A stretch of DNA of 64,000 nucleotides from Proteles cristata cristata (GCA_017311185.1 JAESUZ010004910.1:868001-932000); one strand, 5' to 3'. Positions 26,861 through 39,065 are shown, counted from the first letter of the stretch. Notes: generated by a model not told the origin, from the letters alone. A program made the numbers and translations.

Positions 26861-27099
26861 CGACCATGGGAAACTCTCTATGTCAGCTGTCATCTCAAAG
26901 GCCCTTGCAGTTCTGACAACTTAACGTACGACTTCAAAGCTGTATTTAACACCTTAGTAAAGACCGTCCGCAGTAGTTAGACCAGAGGCGCTCAGGAACC
27001 CCAGGCACAGCCTATGTGAGGCCGTCCAGATGTGCTGCACTCTTGCACCTGTGGACTTCAGGAGAGGAGTATTTACCACGCCCTGGGCTGCAGAAACCC

Positions 27100-27660
27100 T
27101 GGAGCAGATTTAGTGCGCACAGATGCCAAGAAAGCTAGTTAAAAACGCCCCGCCGGCCCCACCCAGATGTCAGGTCCCGGGTGGGCCCAGACTCTAAGGT
27201 GAACAAGCTCGCCGGGCCTCCCTGTGATTGGGCGGAAGCCAGCCCGGAGATTAACGGTTAACAAACGCGAGCCGACTACCCGCAAGGCCACAGAAGGGCC
27301 GGGATCATAGGCTAGAGGAGCGCACCACTCGCCAGGCCCAGGCCACCGCCGGCGCCGCTGCCGCCGGAAGCCCGACCTTAGCTCCGCAGCCCAGCCGGAA
27401 ACAGCGGCGCTCGCGAGCCCCGCCCAACCCCGCCGCGAGAACTGAATTTACCTTTAGTCTCCCGCTCCGCCTCAGCAAGTCCAGCCAGCCACGGACCCCG
27501 CGTGACTCCGCAGCGCGAGCCAGAGCAAAGAGCACAGCTCGGATCTTCCGCGGGGCGGGGCGAAGCCGCCCACGTGACCCGAGAGCGCCATTCCCCGGAG
27601 ACTGCCTCAGTGGCCCCTGCGGGCCGATGCTGATGTCCCCGGCTGGCCCTGGGTCATCTG
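27100..27660 (-). promoter_or_regulatory. RFESD CpG-island promoter
   Basis: This is a sharp GC- and CpG-rich block in otherwise AT-rich sequence. It has no obvious TATA box. Just outside the inferred first exon are a GC box (GGGGCGGGG, 27552-27560), an ETS-like CTTCCG (27545-27550) and an E-box CACGTGAC (27571-27578), the core bound by USF and MiT/TFE factors. An inverted CCAAT (ATTGG) is at 27227-27231, inside the inferred intron. This is a typical housekeeping promoter. Initiation on the + strand as well cannot be excluded. Confidence 0.75.
27452..27545 (-). other. RFESD: candidate RFESD non-coding first exon
   Basis: Within the CpG island, a minus-strand donor reads GACTAAAG followed by GTAAAT, with GT at 27451-27450. 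The upstream 90 bases are GC-rich and contain no ATG in frame with RFESD. Joining this exon to the acceptor next to the RFESD ATG gives a short 5' UTR and a 9.5 kb first intron, the usual layout for this gene. The exact transcription start is not visible and the right edge is a guess. Confidence 0.55.
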
Positions 27661-28663
27661 CCCTCTGCCGGGTCTTCCGGACTCACAGTCGTGAAAGTGT
27701 GCTTGACAACCGTAGGTAGCGTCTATTTATTTTAAAATGTGTGTTAATCTCACTACATTTACCCACATTTTAAATGCACCCACCGATCTCACTCTTGAGG
27801 GATTTACCGTATTAAATATTTACAAAAGTTCATCACGATGCATATAATCCATGTGTAAGGATGCTTACTGCAACGGAAGAATTAAGAATAGCAATTTTTC
27901 TATAAGCCTCAGCATATAAAGGATTGAGAAACTCAGAATAATGGATTTGCCTCCAATGCTAGTTTCTTCTGATTTCTATTCTGTTCAGTAGTTTTAGGGA
28001 GATAGTAATGTTTTATGGGATAATTTCCCTTTTGACCATTTATTTCACCAGTTCAAGCAAAAACTAATCATCTCGTTTTGATGAACTGCTTTACCAAAGT
28101 GAACATATATTTTGGACTTATTATAACTTACATTATCTCTTAGCCATTCCAAATTATTTTATGGCACATGAAGGGTGTTCGCAGTCTTTAGCTTGTGTCA
28201 TGAAAGGACTAAATAAGATTTGCTGTTTCTAATGAAAAATCCTTTTTTGTCTTGAGATAACCTGGGCATTAAAATAAGACACATTTTAGATTCGTTGACC
28301 TTAAATCTGATTTCGAATAAACGGAAGACTTCAGTAGTTATGCACATATATGTACCCAAGAGGGAGAGAGAGAAATGTAAATTTTCTTTTATTTCTATGT
28401 AAAGTATTAATGGGATTAATCATGTAATAATATGAAATGCTTGGAAAGCTTTAGTGGAAATGTGTGGACACTTTCTACCTTCTCAACACCTTGGAGCCAA
28501 TCACATCTTCCCCTACAATCTTTCTCCATTTGTTCTCTCATCCTTTCCTTTCTTACTATTGACACCTAGTGGTAGCCCTGGCATGAGTTTTGTTACCTAC
28601 CACGGAAAACTCCAGCTTTTCCTCTGTGAACTTGCTCATCAATATCTTGGTCTAAAAATAGTT
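27661..28663. other. RFESD upstream flank, no gene seen
   Basis: AT-rich sequence outside the CpG island. No exon or named repeat was recognised. Confidence 0.5.
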
Positions 28664-28845
28664 TTTTTTTAATGTTTATTTTTGAGAGAAAGAGAGAGAG
28701 AGCACATGTGAGAATGGAAGAGGGACAGAGAGAGAAGGGGACAGAGGATCTGAAATGGGCTAATGTGGGGCTCAAACTCATGAACCAAGAAATCATGACC
28801 TGAGCTGAAGTTGGTTGTTAAAGTGACTGAGCCACCCAGAGCCCT
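28664..28845 (-). mobile_element. carnivore SINE, inverted
   Basis: Reversed tail TTAATGTTTATTTTTGAGAG, GA tract, box region ACTCATGAACCAAGAAATCA and head end TGAGCCACCCAGAGCCC. Diverged and slightly shortened. Confidence 0.9.
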
Positions 28846-29204
28846 AAAAGTAGCTTTAAATGTCTCTTCTCACCTTGTGAGCCCCTCTCCTGTGCTCTGA
28901 TCATCAGAGCCCTTCCTCTCAAAGAAGTTCAAAAACTGCCTTTAATCCTAAACCATAATCTATTTTGTGAATAATAAAGATATTTGCATGCTGATACTTT
29001 CAGTATAGGGGGATTTGAGGAGTATCAACCAATCAGGATTTTCTACTTTTTCAAACCAGAAAAGGGTAATAACATTGCCCATCCGAGGCCACTATGATTC
29101 AGATAAGGAAAAGGGCGGCTTCAAATACAACATAGCTGCTCATAACTCCTAAGTGAAAATTTGTTGTGGGCACCTATGTGACATTCATACCTGGATATTG
29201 TAGC

Positions 29205-29543
29205 AAAAACAGTGGTGTTCACCACATATCCCATCCACTACCCCACATTTCCACCCTGTTTACAGTTGGTTGAGGCCATGTGTCGCTCCTAGACTGAAGC
29301 ATAAAAGAGTTCTTACTCCAGTGTTTTTTTTTTTTTTTTGTCACAACCGCAGACATTCTAGATGGTGGACCTCTACTGAAGTGGGTCCCTGAGTGACCAT
29401 CTGACACAGAGACCACCCATCAGCCCCCCACTCACTAAACCATGAAAGATATGTAACTTAGGTGAAAAATAAACTGTTGTGCTAAACCACTGAAATCCTA
29501 AGGTTGTTTATGATTGCAACAAAGCATAATTTAACTTGACATC
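29205..29543 (+). mobile_element. LTR-like old repeat (MaLR/MER type)
   Basis: It ends with AAATAAACTGTTGTGCTAAA followed by CCACTGAAATCCTAAGGTTG, wording typical of the poly(A) end of old mammalian LTR repeats. The 5' border is unclear. The ERV at 29544 was inserted at its right edge. Confidence 0.45.
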
Positions 29544-29888
29544 TGTTGGGAGCCATTCTGAGCCCACTAGTCGAGAAAACTGGTGAGGTTAAAGCAAGTT
29601 TGCACAGTCTCTTGCCAATCAGATGATGACCGATATCCACCCCCACTCAATTATTTCTGCTTGAGCACTGACCCCTAAGGTACCTTGTTGATCAATATCG
29701 GGAGTGACTTGTCCCCTTATTCCGGCCCTGGTATGATGATTGCACCTTGTGAAGGAACTTATTGTGGGAACTTCTTCTTTTGATTATGGGAACAGACATC
29801 ATGTCTCCAGAAGGTCCTGTTTCCCTCCATACTTTCCCTTGAGCTATGAACAGGCTAATGACCCCTAGTCATAAAAGATTGACCTTTA

Positions 29889-30109
29889 GGGGCGCCTGGG
29901 TGGCTTAGTCGGTTAAGCATCCGACTTTCGCTTGGGTCATGATCTCGCGCCCGTGGTTCGAGCCCCCGCATCGGGCTCTGTGCTGGGACTGCCAGCTCAA
30001 GCCTGGAGCCTGTTTCAGAGTCTGTGTCTCCCTCTCTCTCTGACCCTCCCCTGCTCACGCTGTCTCTCTCTCTCTCTCTCCTAGAAATAAATAAAAATAT
30101 TAAAAAAAA
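29889..30109 (+). mobile_element. young SINE inserted in the ERV remnant
   Basis: Head GGGGCGCCTGGGTGGCTTAG of the younger type (GACTTTCGCTTGGGTCATG). The 16-bp duplicate AAAAGATTGACCTTTA is at 29873-29888 and 30110-30125. It therefore postdates the ERV. Small deletions occur at GATCTCGCGCCCGTGG. Confidence 0.96.
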
Positions 30110-30132
30110 AAAAGATTGACCTTTACATGTAC

Positions 30133-30294
30133 AATTCTGTTTCTACCATTGCGTTAGTCCAAGATGTTCATACAGCTCAACATGTAAATCAACTAACCAA
30201 AAATGTCTCTCATGCCCTAGCTATTCAAGAAATCATAAAAGTAGACACAAAGGTAAATGCACTCAAAGAGGCTATTCTATGTATTGGGAAATAA
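30133..30294 (+). pseudogene. fragment of a retroviral envelope TM subunit
   Basis: An open stretch of 53 codons ends in TAA. It contains TAQHVNQLTKNVSHAL followed by a regular hydrophobic heptad pattern, the look of the first helical repeat of a betaretroviral transmembrane envelope subunit. It has no fusion peptide, disulfide loop, membrane anchor or start codon, so it is a dead fragment. Its borders are the SINE duplicate on the left and LTR-like sequence on the right. The family call is from pattern only. Confidence 0.6.
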
Positions 30295-30884
30295 GCTAAA
30301 CTCTTTAAAGGTATGGTTGGCTCTCTGGTGCAATAAAGCATATAACTGGAAAATCAAGTCTTGCCCGGAGACAAAGAGCCTAACTTAGAGAGAAGGAACA
30401 GATAAGAGCAGAAGATAGGTTAGTACATACACCTTTACTAACTGATGGTGTATAGCAGCCCCTTCCCTAAGGCCTACTTTCCACAAACACCTTCCCTTAC
30501 CCTGGCAGCTGTGATGAGGATGGATAAGAGTATCTACAAACCTATGACTTAATCTTAGTGTTATTATAATGTGAACACCTTGTTATTTTCTTAGTTACTC
30601 AACTTCACTATAATTGGGGCTGTTCTGCAAGAAGACTTCTGTAAAACCTGTTTCTGTACATTTTCCAAAAACATCTTATCACAAAGAGCTATCCATTTTA
30701 AAAATTCCATTTCCTGATGCCATGTTAACATTTGACCTATAAATAAAGACACCAAAACTGACAGGACAGAGATGCCTGCTTGGTGATCAGAAAGGATCTC
30801 AGGGCTCTCTCTCTTTCGCCGACACCGTCCATCCTTTAGGGACCCCTGGACCTGTCGGAGCCGGCGCAGCCTCCGACAGACATG

Positions 30885-32011
30885 TCATAGCTATCTTCAG
30901 TTTTATGTGTTCAAGATTGAAATATTAATTAGCTCCTATAAACCTGTACTTCCTTTTTCCTCTCTATCAGTGACAGCCCTGTTCATGCACATGCTTAAGG
31001 TAGAAACCTGTATGCTATACTCATATCTCCTCTTTTCTTCTCCTGTGCAGAAACGAGTTAACAAAGCTGACCTAAGACTGCTATCCTTTTAGAGCTCTGC
31101 TTGTAAGGTTTGCTCCTGGCTGACATATGGGAATGTGGCTGGTAAATAGTGCTCTATACTGAAATAAGATTTTCAGGATGCTTCACTGTGCCGAAATTGT
31201 TTGCGTAAACAATATGGTTTATGCTGACCACGACCTGCTTTCTTTCTGGGAGTCCAGAACTTTGGTACCTGCTAGACAGATGTGCTTACATGATTAGCCC
31301 CCAGTAAAAAAAAAAACTTCCCTGGGCAAAAACATTGCACACCTGTTTCTACATTTCATTGCTGGCAGAAGTCAGCTTTGTGTTATCCCTCCCCAGAGGG
31401 AGAGAACAGAAGGAAGCCTGCACCTGGATTCTTCCATTGTCCACCTGTGTCCTTTTCCCTTGCTCATCCAGCTGTGTATCCTTACAATATTACTCTAGTA
31501 ATCTTAACATGAGAACAACTATATTATGAGTTCCATGAGTCCTTCTAGTGAATCCCCAAATATAGGGTGGCCTTAGGACTCCCTGTGCTATCCCCCATAT
31601 CCAAACCAGCACTGAGCCTTGTCAATTCTACTTCCTAAAATGTATTTCAAATTACTTTTTTTTTTTTTATTTGTTGTCACCACTCTGGAAGATGCCATCA
31701 TCTTTTATTTGTCTTGGATATTAAGAGGACCCAATAAAAACTACTCTTTTTCCTTGCCTGAATTTGGAACCAACTGAGAGATATAGGAAGAGACCAAAGT
31801 GTAAACTTTATTTAATAATAAAAATCTAGATTGGGATAGTTTAAATGTGCAGCCAAATGGACTAATATCACCTGAATTAAATTTATGTCCCTAAATTGCT
31901 GCCCTCTCCCTTTGAGCTGTCCATCTTGAGAGGATGGACCACATTGTACTCTCTATAGGCACACAGATTTATAGAAAGGAGAAGGGGGTGGGAACTGAAC
32001 TGAACATACAG
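30885..32011. other. gene desert, no feature recognised
   Basis: Mixed-composition intergenic sequence with a poly(T) run near 31658. No coding exon or confident repeat. Confidence 0.5.
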
Positions 32012-32024
32012 AAAAAGGGAGTGA

Positions 32025-32217
32025 GGGGCGCCTGGGTGGCGCAATTGGTTAGGTGTCAGACTTCGGCATTCTTCATGGATTTGAGCCCCGCATCTGGCTC
32101 TGTGCTGAACGTTTGCTCAGAGCCTAGAGTCTGCTTCAGATTCTGTGTCTCCTTCTCTCTCTGTCCCTCCTCCGCGTTTGCTCTCTCTCTGTCTTTCAAA
32201 AATAAATAAATGAAAAA
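32025..32217 (+). mobile_element. carnivore SINE with internal deletion and TSD
   Basis: The head is followed by GACTTCGGCATTCTTCATGG, so the usual GGCTCAGGTCATGATCTC part is lost. The duplicate AAAAAGGGAGTGA is at 32012-32024 and 32218-32230. Confidence 0.95.
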
Positions 32218-32794
32218 AAAAAGGGAGTGAAGGTTGGAGATTTTAAAGATTTCTTGTTCTCTCTGAATTTTATCTTCCAAGTGGGACTCCCCAAGTCCTG
32301 GGCATCCAGCAAATGACACATATGCTGACCCTAAGTAGGCAGTAGAGAAGGGACTGTGATCAGTGAATACCACATTGTCTGCAGTGAGCCTTATGCAAAA
32401 CACTGGCCATTATACCAAGTCAGACTAAGTAAATAGGCACAGCCCAAAGGGCCTTCAGTGATCTGAGCCTCTAGGCTCAAGCCTGCTGCTCCTTCACCTT
32501 GCAGCATGTTTGGAACATATTCATTCCACTACATTCATTCTTAGTAAAGGTAGGAAGGCCAAAAAGACCTCAGAAAGCAGGTATAGCTAAAGCAAGGATT
32601 AAATTGCAGGAAAAATGCCTTTGGTACATTGGCCTCACAGGCAGTACTGCATAGAACAATTTGCTGCAATTAGAGATAGTGAAATTAACGAAACATAAGC
32701 TTCAGGTCCCTTCATATGTGTGGGCCTTTTCCAAAGTCCTGAGCAACCCTAGTAATGTGTTCATATGATCATCCTTTATATCCTTTTAATATAA

Positions 32795-33230
32795 TTTGGA
32801 AGCTTTCAAAATTACAGAAAAACAGTACAGGGAACTCTATCCCAACAGCTATTTAAGAGTATGTTGCCAATCTGATGCCACATCAGCCCTTCAATGCTTT
32901 AGTATGTGTTTCCTGCAAACAAAGACATTCTTCTACATAACCACAACACAACCCTCAAAATCAGGAATTTGACACTGACATGTTTCTACCATCTAATCTT
33001 CAAACCCAATTCAGAATCAAGTTGCATTTAGTTGTGATATCTGTTTAGCTTCTGGGACAGTTTTTCAGTCCTTCAGTAAGGTTCATGACATTCATATTTT
33101 TAAAGATTGTAGGCTATATATTTTATAGAATGTCTGCTAACCAAGGTTTTTCTGACATTTCTCTGTGATGAGATTCGATTGCATCTTTGGCAAGAACTTC
33201 ACAAAGATGGGGGCCTGAGCCTGTGTAGGG
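32795..33230 (-). mobile_element. old LINE fragment
   Basis: Wording of an old antisense L1-type repeat: GTTTCCTGCAAACAAAGACA, ACATAACCACAACACAACCC, TTGCATTTAGTTGTGATATC. A related piece is at 51930-52040. Confidence 0.45.
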
Positions 33231-36200
33231 CTGTACTTCTATTCCCTTCTCACTCAGCTTGAGCCAGACTCACTGCACTACATGTTGCCACCTACCCCAC
33301 TGTAATTCTGTCACTCCTCTTTAAGCCACTGCATGTCCCCCCAGTCCCCTAGCTAGCATAGATATCTCTCTACCTTGCTCTCTCCCTCCCTACTGGCTTT
33401 AGGACTGAATTGTTCATGGAGGAAAGAGAAGAAAGAAAGGAGTAATTGTCATTTGTCTTTGTAAAATTAAGCAAAAGTAAGATGATTTAGCTACAGTAGA
33501 TTAAGGCCATTGTCTCTTTTCCTTCTGTCACACAGGCATTTTGGGGATTTGGCTAAGAGGCATTTGAATTGGAAATGAATTTAGTTTGTGTTTGGTAGGT
33601 TATATTTATATGATTTGCAGCCAATTGTGGTGTATACTTAAGTTTCCACTGGCTGCCCCAGTGTAAAAACAGCTTCCAAATACACTCCCAGTGCCCACTA
33701 TGATGGCGCTCCTTCTATGCTAGATACAGGCTAGGGTTCTATCAAAACGTGAATATGGGCTCTGGTGTCTGGCACAGGGAATATGAAAGTCTTGGAGGAA
33801 AAATAAGCCTTGAACAGATAGTGCTAGAAACTATCTATGGAAAATTTTATCTTATCATTACATTTTTGGTAAATTTTAAGCTCAGGATTCTGTTCTCATA
33901 GATAGTACACATCGGGTATGCTCAATAATACAGCATAAAACTATAAATTCATATCTCTTTCTTGATGGGAAGCCTATGAAATAGAATTTATCATAATTCC
34001 TAGAGGTACACAAACCTGTACTAGGATTACCATTTGTTTTTATGCTTTCTGTCAATTAAAAACAAAAGATTATGCTATATGAAAGATCGAGTTATTCTAT
34101 TTTCTTTTTGTAAAATGTTTTAAAATTGTTATCATGTGAACAGATGAGTAAAGAGTAGGGAGCCAAAACTTGTAGGCAGAAACTATGATAGTGGTGTGTT
34201 TAGCAATTGATTAATAGATGTCTGCTATTATGTTAGGTTTTCAGTATTTGTAATTTTTGTGATTATTTGCCCATTCTGAATATTCACTTTAATACCTAAT
34301 TATTTATTATTTTGTATTTTTCTTAAAGAAAGCCTCCCCCTCCCACCCACTGTGACCTGGCTCTACCCTGAGCTACATTTAAACTGCAAGGCGACTGAGC
34401 TTTGTGCCCGCTCCAGAGCGATAATGAGTATCTCACTGGAAATTGTCCATGACAGCGTGGGCAGGCTAGGCAGAACTGCCTGGGCTGCTCCAAGTTCCAT
34501 TTGCATTCTGGTCCAGAAAGAGAAGCATGGGAGAACTAGCCTTGGATTCGTGTAGATGTCACATGCTCAGAATCACTCCACACCATCTCTTTGAGTCCAG
34601 ATGGTGCTGGAGAAAGCATACCTAGAGGCAGATTGCTTAGCCAAAGTCACTGAAAACAGACACTGAGGCACAGGACTGAAAATACAAGAGAGCTCCATGG
34701 CACGACATAGAGGCCCTGTTCCATTAAGTAGGAGGACTCAGAAGGAAAATGGCAATGAAGAGATTTTTAATTCATAAGAGAAAGACACCTGGAGATTGGG
34801 ACCTCCATCTTTGGAAAATCTCTAAACCTGTGCAAAGGTGGATTCCATTGCCTCTGTCTTAGGTAAATGGCATAGCTGGATCTTCTCCCCACCCACAGCG
34901 TTGTTAACATGATGCCAAATTAACCTTAGCATCTCCCAGTTGTTGTAGATTTGGACTGTCTGCAGCCACCAACGGACAGCCACTTGGGGGTAGCCGAGAC
35001 CTTATCGCATGTCCTAAGCTTATTCTAGAGAGTCTTTGGTGATACCAAGTCCTGGGTTCTGGGAGTACAGATTTCCTTGGCCATCGTTCCAGGAGTGGGG
35101 GGTGGGTTGTTTCCTAACTTAAGTACATAGGTGAGGAACCAGGGCTGCAATAAAGTTCTGCTTCCTCTTAACACTTTGGACTCTTTAAATGAGTGAGGCT
35201 CATCATGAAATGAGAATTGGTCCAATAGAAACTGAGAGGTCCTCTTTCAAGGAGAGCAGTTTCCAGTTACCTCTACTGAAGGAAGGATTCACAAATACCC
35301 ATGCTTCAGGGAACTCTCCAGCAAAGGCTATTGGAACTGGCAATCAAGGAGGTCTTTAATTTTTTCAGATGAAATAGGAAATTTTGCTTTTTGAACTTCA
35401 GTTCTTAGGATTTTGTTACCTTTGGGATTTAATCTGTAAGAAGATTTAATCTCTGAACCTCAGCTTCTCCCCTAGACATTGGTTTAGAACTCCAGTAGGG
35501 AGAGTGTTTGTTTTGTTTTTGATTGTTTTTTGTTTTGTTTTTAATTTGGCCCCTCTAACCCCAACAGTTGAGGTGGTCCAGCAGTGCTGGTCTAATTGAA
35601 GTCCCTTCATGTGACGCCAAAGGATAAGGGTTGTGTGGTCCCATCTAACACTCCATTGAGTCTGGTGTTTCTGGCATGTGTGTGCTGCATTAGAGGTGGC
35701 TCTGTCTAGTGTCAAAATCCCCACATCCCTGTGAGCAGCATTTTAAGTCTTGAACATAGTGTCTGGCTCATCCCCATCCGTGTTACAGAATTCATTCGGT
35801 TCATGCAAAATGCTGCCAGGGATGATACCCTTCTACTCCTCACCTCCGCTCCACCTGAGCTATCCCTTGTGGTCCTACTCTGACACTGCTGTTGATGCTT
35901 CTGATCTGGTTTCCTCAAGTCTTAGGGAGCAAGAATACCTCTGCCACATGCTCTTCAAAACACTGCCTTACTTCAAATCTGGAATATTCCAGACTTTCCA
36001 AGGTGGGATATATCTTCAACGCTTCCGTCCCCTCAGCTGTGACCCTGTTCCTTCTAGGGAGGCTTGGGTGAGTTTCTAACAGGTTAACTTCCTTCTTAGG
36101 TTGGTCTCTTTATCTGCCACATGCACTGCTTGCCATAACTAAGTGCCTTCCTTCCTTCCTTTTACTTCCTCCTTGATTTCTAGCCTAGATTTCCCTCCCC

Positions 36201-36860
36201 AGGATCTTCCCATAAGAAGCCTTGTGCAAAAACAAATGTTCTTGATGCCAAGAAAAGATAACCTTCTATCAGATCGACGTCTAAGCCAGACCTATGCTTG
36301 CTGTGGTGTTGTCCGACACGGCTCTATTTTAGCATGTGTCATCTTGGTTGTGCCTTCTCTAGGCCCTTATTCAACAAGTTTCTACTGCCCACTCCCTTGA
36401 GGTGTAGGCCTTACCAATATCCACAAGTGCAAAAACTGTATTGCTTTTGAACTCACCTAAAAAACTGAGTGTTTTATCCTGATTTTCCTAGTCTTTTCCC
36501 TTAAATCTGCATTAGTCTTCCAGATGGTGGTTCTGATGGACTAGACCTAGATGTCAGGCTACAAAGTCCATATGTGACTCCTGGAAGCCCTATGGGTGTG
36601 TGTGTGTGTTGGAGGTGGAGACAATTCCCAAAGAAAGAGATATTGTGACGAAGGCAGAGGTTCCTAAAAGGTGTTCATTTGGAGGGGAGGGTCATTTTGC
36701 ACTAAGCATATTGAAGGCTCTGACAGGTACTGCTTTAACAAACCTGGTTGTGAAGAGAGGAATCAAACAGGATATCATGAAGAAATACTCAGAAAAATTC
36801 AGAATGTCAGATATTCTGCAAGACAATTGGCTTGGTCTTTTCAAAAGATGCAACAGTTTT
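33231..36860. other. gene desert, unresolved
   Basis: Includes frames up to 109 codons (35750-36079) with no domain, splice support or conserved signature. Antisense L2-like wording near 35930-36070 and 36300-36430 is weak. A (TG)n patch lies near 36597-36609. Confidence 0.45.
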
Positions 36861-36875
36861 TTTGTTTCTTTTTTT

Positions 36876-37103
36876 TTTTTTTTAATTTTTTTTTTTTATA
36901 TTTTTATTTATTTCTAGGAGAGAGAGAGACAGCATGAGCAGGGGAGGGTCAGAGAGAGAGGGAGATACAGACTCAGAAACAGGCTCCAGGCTCTGAGCTG
37001 GCAGTTAGCACAGAGCCTGACGCGGGGCTCGAACCCACGAACCGCGAGATCATGACCTAAGCAAAAGTCGGACGCTTAACCGACTAAGCCACCCAGGCGC
37101 CCC
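36876..37103 (-). mobile_element. young carnivore SINE, inverted
   Basis: Reversed near-consensus: GGGGCTCGAACCCACGAACC, then AAAAGTCGGACGCTTAACCG, ending CCACCCAGGCGCCCC. Flanks TTGTTTCTTTTTTT and TTGTTTCGTTTTTT are a probable TSD. Confidence 0.95.
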
Positions 37104-37783
37104 TTGTTTCGTTTTTTAAAGGTCGTGGAAGCTGTATTAGAATAGAAGGGACTAATGAGACATAACAATCACAATGTGTATACTGTAATTAGATTTTATC
37201 TCGAAAGTAAAAAATCTATTCAAGTTATGTTGAGAACAAAAGGGAACATTTGAATATGGACCAAGTCTTAGGTGATCTCAGGGAATTGTTAATTTCCATA
37301 GGTGTGGGGTTGCTATTGTGCTTATGCAAAACTGTCTTAGGAGATGTGTGCTCAGGTATTCATAGATGAAGTGCAATGATATCATGTTTGCAACTAGTTT
37401 TCAAGTTATTCAAAAGCAACAATATATATAGATGTATAAAAGCAAAGATGGCAAAAAATGTTAGCAACTGTTGAATCTCAGTGGTGAATATGTGGGTGTT
37501 CTTTTGTATTCTTCAACTTTTCTGTGTATTTTACAGTAAAACACTAAAAAGAAAGACCTATTTAACCTAGTGTTCTAAACATTTAACTCTGAAACTCTTT
37601 TTTTCCCTGATGATACATTAATATGGAAGCATCTGTTGCTTCACAAAGTATACTCTGGAACACATTGACCTAGGTCAGGCTTTCAATGGGTACATTTAAA
37701 AAAATACTCAGTAATAATAAATGCTCAGTGAAGAACACAAGTCTTTTTTAAAAATTCAGAATGCACTTAAAAATTCCATCCAG

Positions 37784-38006
37784 AGGAGCCTGAGTGGCTC
37801 AGTCAGTTAAGCTCCCTACTGTTGATCTCAGCGTAGATCATGATCTCATGGTTCCTGAAATCAAGCCCCATGTTGAGTTCTGTGCTGACAGTGTGGAGAC
37901 TGCTTGGGATTCTCTCCCACCTCTCTCTCACCCCTCCCCTGCACACACACATTCTCTCTCTCAAAATAAATAAATAAGCTTTTTAAAAATAAATTTAAAA
38001 ACCCAT
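37784..38006 (+). mobile_element. older carnivore SINE
   Basis: Head AGGAGCCTGAGTGGCTCAGT, tail AAAATAAATAAATAAGC. The duplicates ATTCCATCCAG and AGTCCATCCAG flank it, the right copy ending at 38020. Confidence 0.92.
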
Positions 38007-38221
38007 AAAAGTCCATCCAGTTAGCTAAAGAAATGCTTGCTCCATGTTTGCTACATGGTCTCCAGTGGAGCAGTTCTAATACTCTGTTAACACAGTGATG
38101 TGACTTCACTGGTCAGAGGAATGAAGTTCACAGCTTGCATAGGGATTCTTCAATGTCTAGAATTGCACTGTCCAAATCCTTTTAGTATAACTTCATGGTT
38201 GATGATCCAGGCTACATTTTC

Positions 38222-38453
38222 TTTCTTTTTTTTTTTAATTTTTTTTTTAATGTTTTATTTATTTCCAGGAGAGAGAGAGACAGCGTGAGCAGGGGAGGGT
38301 CAGAGAGAGAGGGAGTCACAGACTGAAACAGGCTCCAGCCTCCGAGCTGGCAGTCAGCACAGAGCCCGACGTGGGGCTCGAATCCACAAACCGCGAGATC
38401 ATGACCTAAGCGAAAGTTGGACGCTCAACCGACTAAGCCACCCAGGCACCCCC
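38222..38453 (-). mobile_element. young carnivore SINE, inverted, 17-bp TSD
   Basis: Near-consensus reversed copy with CGAATCCACAAACCGCGAG and GCCACCCAGGCACC. The perfect duplicate ATCCAGGCTACATTTTC lies at 38205-38221 and 38454-38470. Confidence 0.97.
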
Positions 38454-38614
38454 ATCCAGGCTACATTTTCAATCATCTGTATCCTTCTGTGTTAAAAGAA
38501 TTTGCTGAAATGATAGATTGCTTAGAGCATTTTTAGGAAGAGAGAGAAACAAAAATTTGCAAGCATAATTAACAGTTCCTATTTGGGATGAAGTTTTAAG
38601 GAAACCCAACAGTA

Positions 38615-39065
38615 TCTTGTGATAGTTAATTTTATATATCAAGTGGACTGAACCATGGAGTGCCCAGATTCTTGGTTAAACATTATTTTGGGGGTATATC
38701 TGAGGGTGTTTCTGGATGAGATTCACATTTGAATTGGTAGAATGAATAAAGACAATTCCTTCCCCTGATTTGGCTGGGCATCATCTAGTCCATTGAAGGT
38801 TTCAATAGAACAAAAGAACAATAGAACATAAAGCTGGAGAAAGGGAGAATTTACTCTGTTTGCCTGTTTGTGCTGGGATGTTGGTCTCCTGTTCTCCAGC
38901 TGGAACTACATCACCTGATCTCCTGGGTCTCCAGCATGTAGGTAGCAGATCGTGGGGCTTCTTAGCCTCTATAATTGCTTGAGCCAATTGCGTATAATAA
39001 ATAAATATGTGTGTACACACACACCATTCTTTCTATTTCTTTGGAGAACCCTGACAAGTACATTC
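38615..39065 (+). mobile_element. old LTR-like or DNA repeat, family unresolved
   Basis: Wording of a common mammalian repeat: TAGTTAATTTTATATATCAA, GGGTGTTTCTGGATGAGATT, CTCCTGGGTCTCCAGC, and TTTGGAGAACCCTGACAAGT at the end. Confidence 0.5.

Larger units (their letters stand above)
29544..30878 (+). mobile_element. betaretrovirus-like (class II) ERV remnant
   Basis: It opens TGTTGGGAGCC and closes CCTCCGACA, an imperfect inverted terminus of the kind seen in IAP/ERVK-type LTRs. The flanks GACATC (29538-29543) and GACATG (30879-30884) fit a 6-bp TSD with one change. The right part (about 30370-30878) is homologous to the LTR at 53122-54150 read in reverse, including AATAAA at 30742-30747 and the CTGTCGGAGCCGGCGCAGCC end. 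The middle carries an envelope-like fragment rather than U3 sequence, and a SINE is inserted at 29889. No gag or pol was seen. Confidence 0.8.

Noticed and set aside
27305..27535. 76-codon minus frame in the RFESD CpG island
   Set aside because: It starts with GTG, crosses the inferred splice donor and is out of frame with RFESD.
35750..36079. 109-codon + frame in the gene desert
   Set aside because: No domain, no supporting splice sites, and competing frames of similar length on the other strand.
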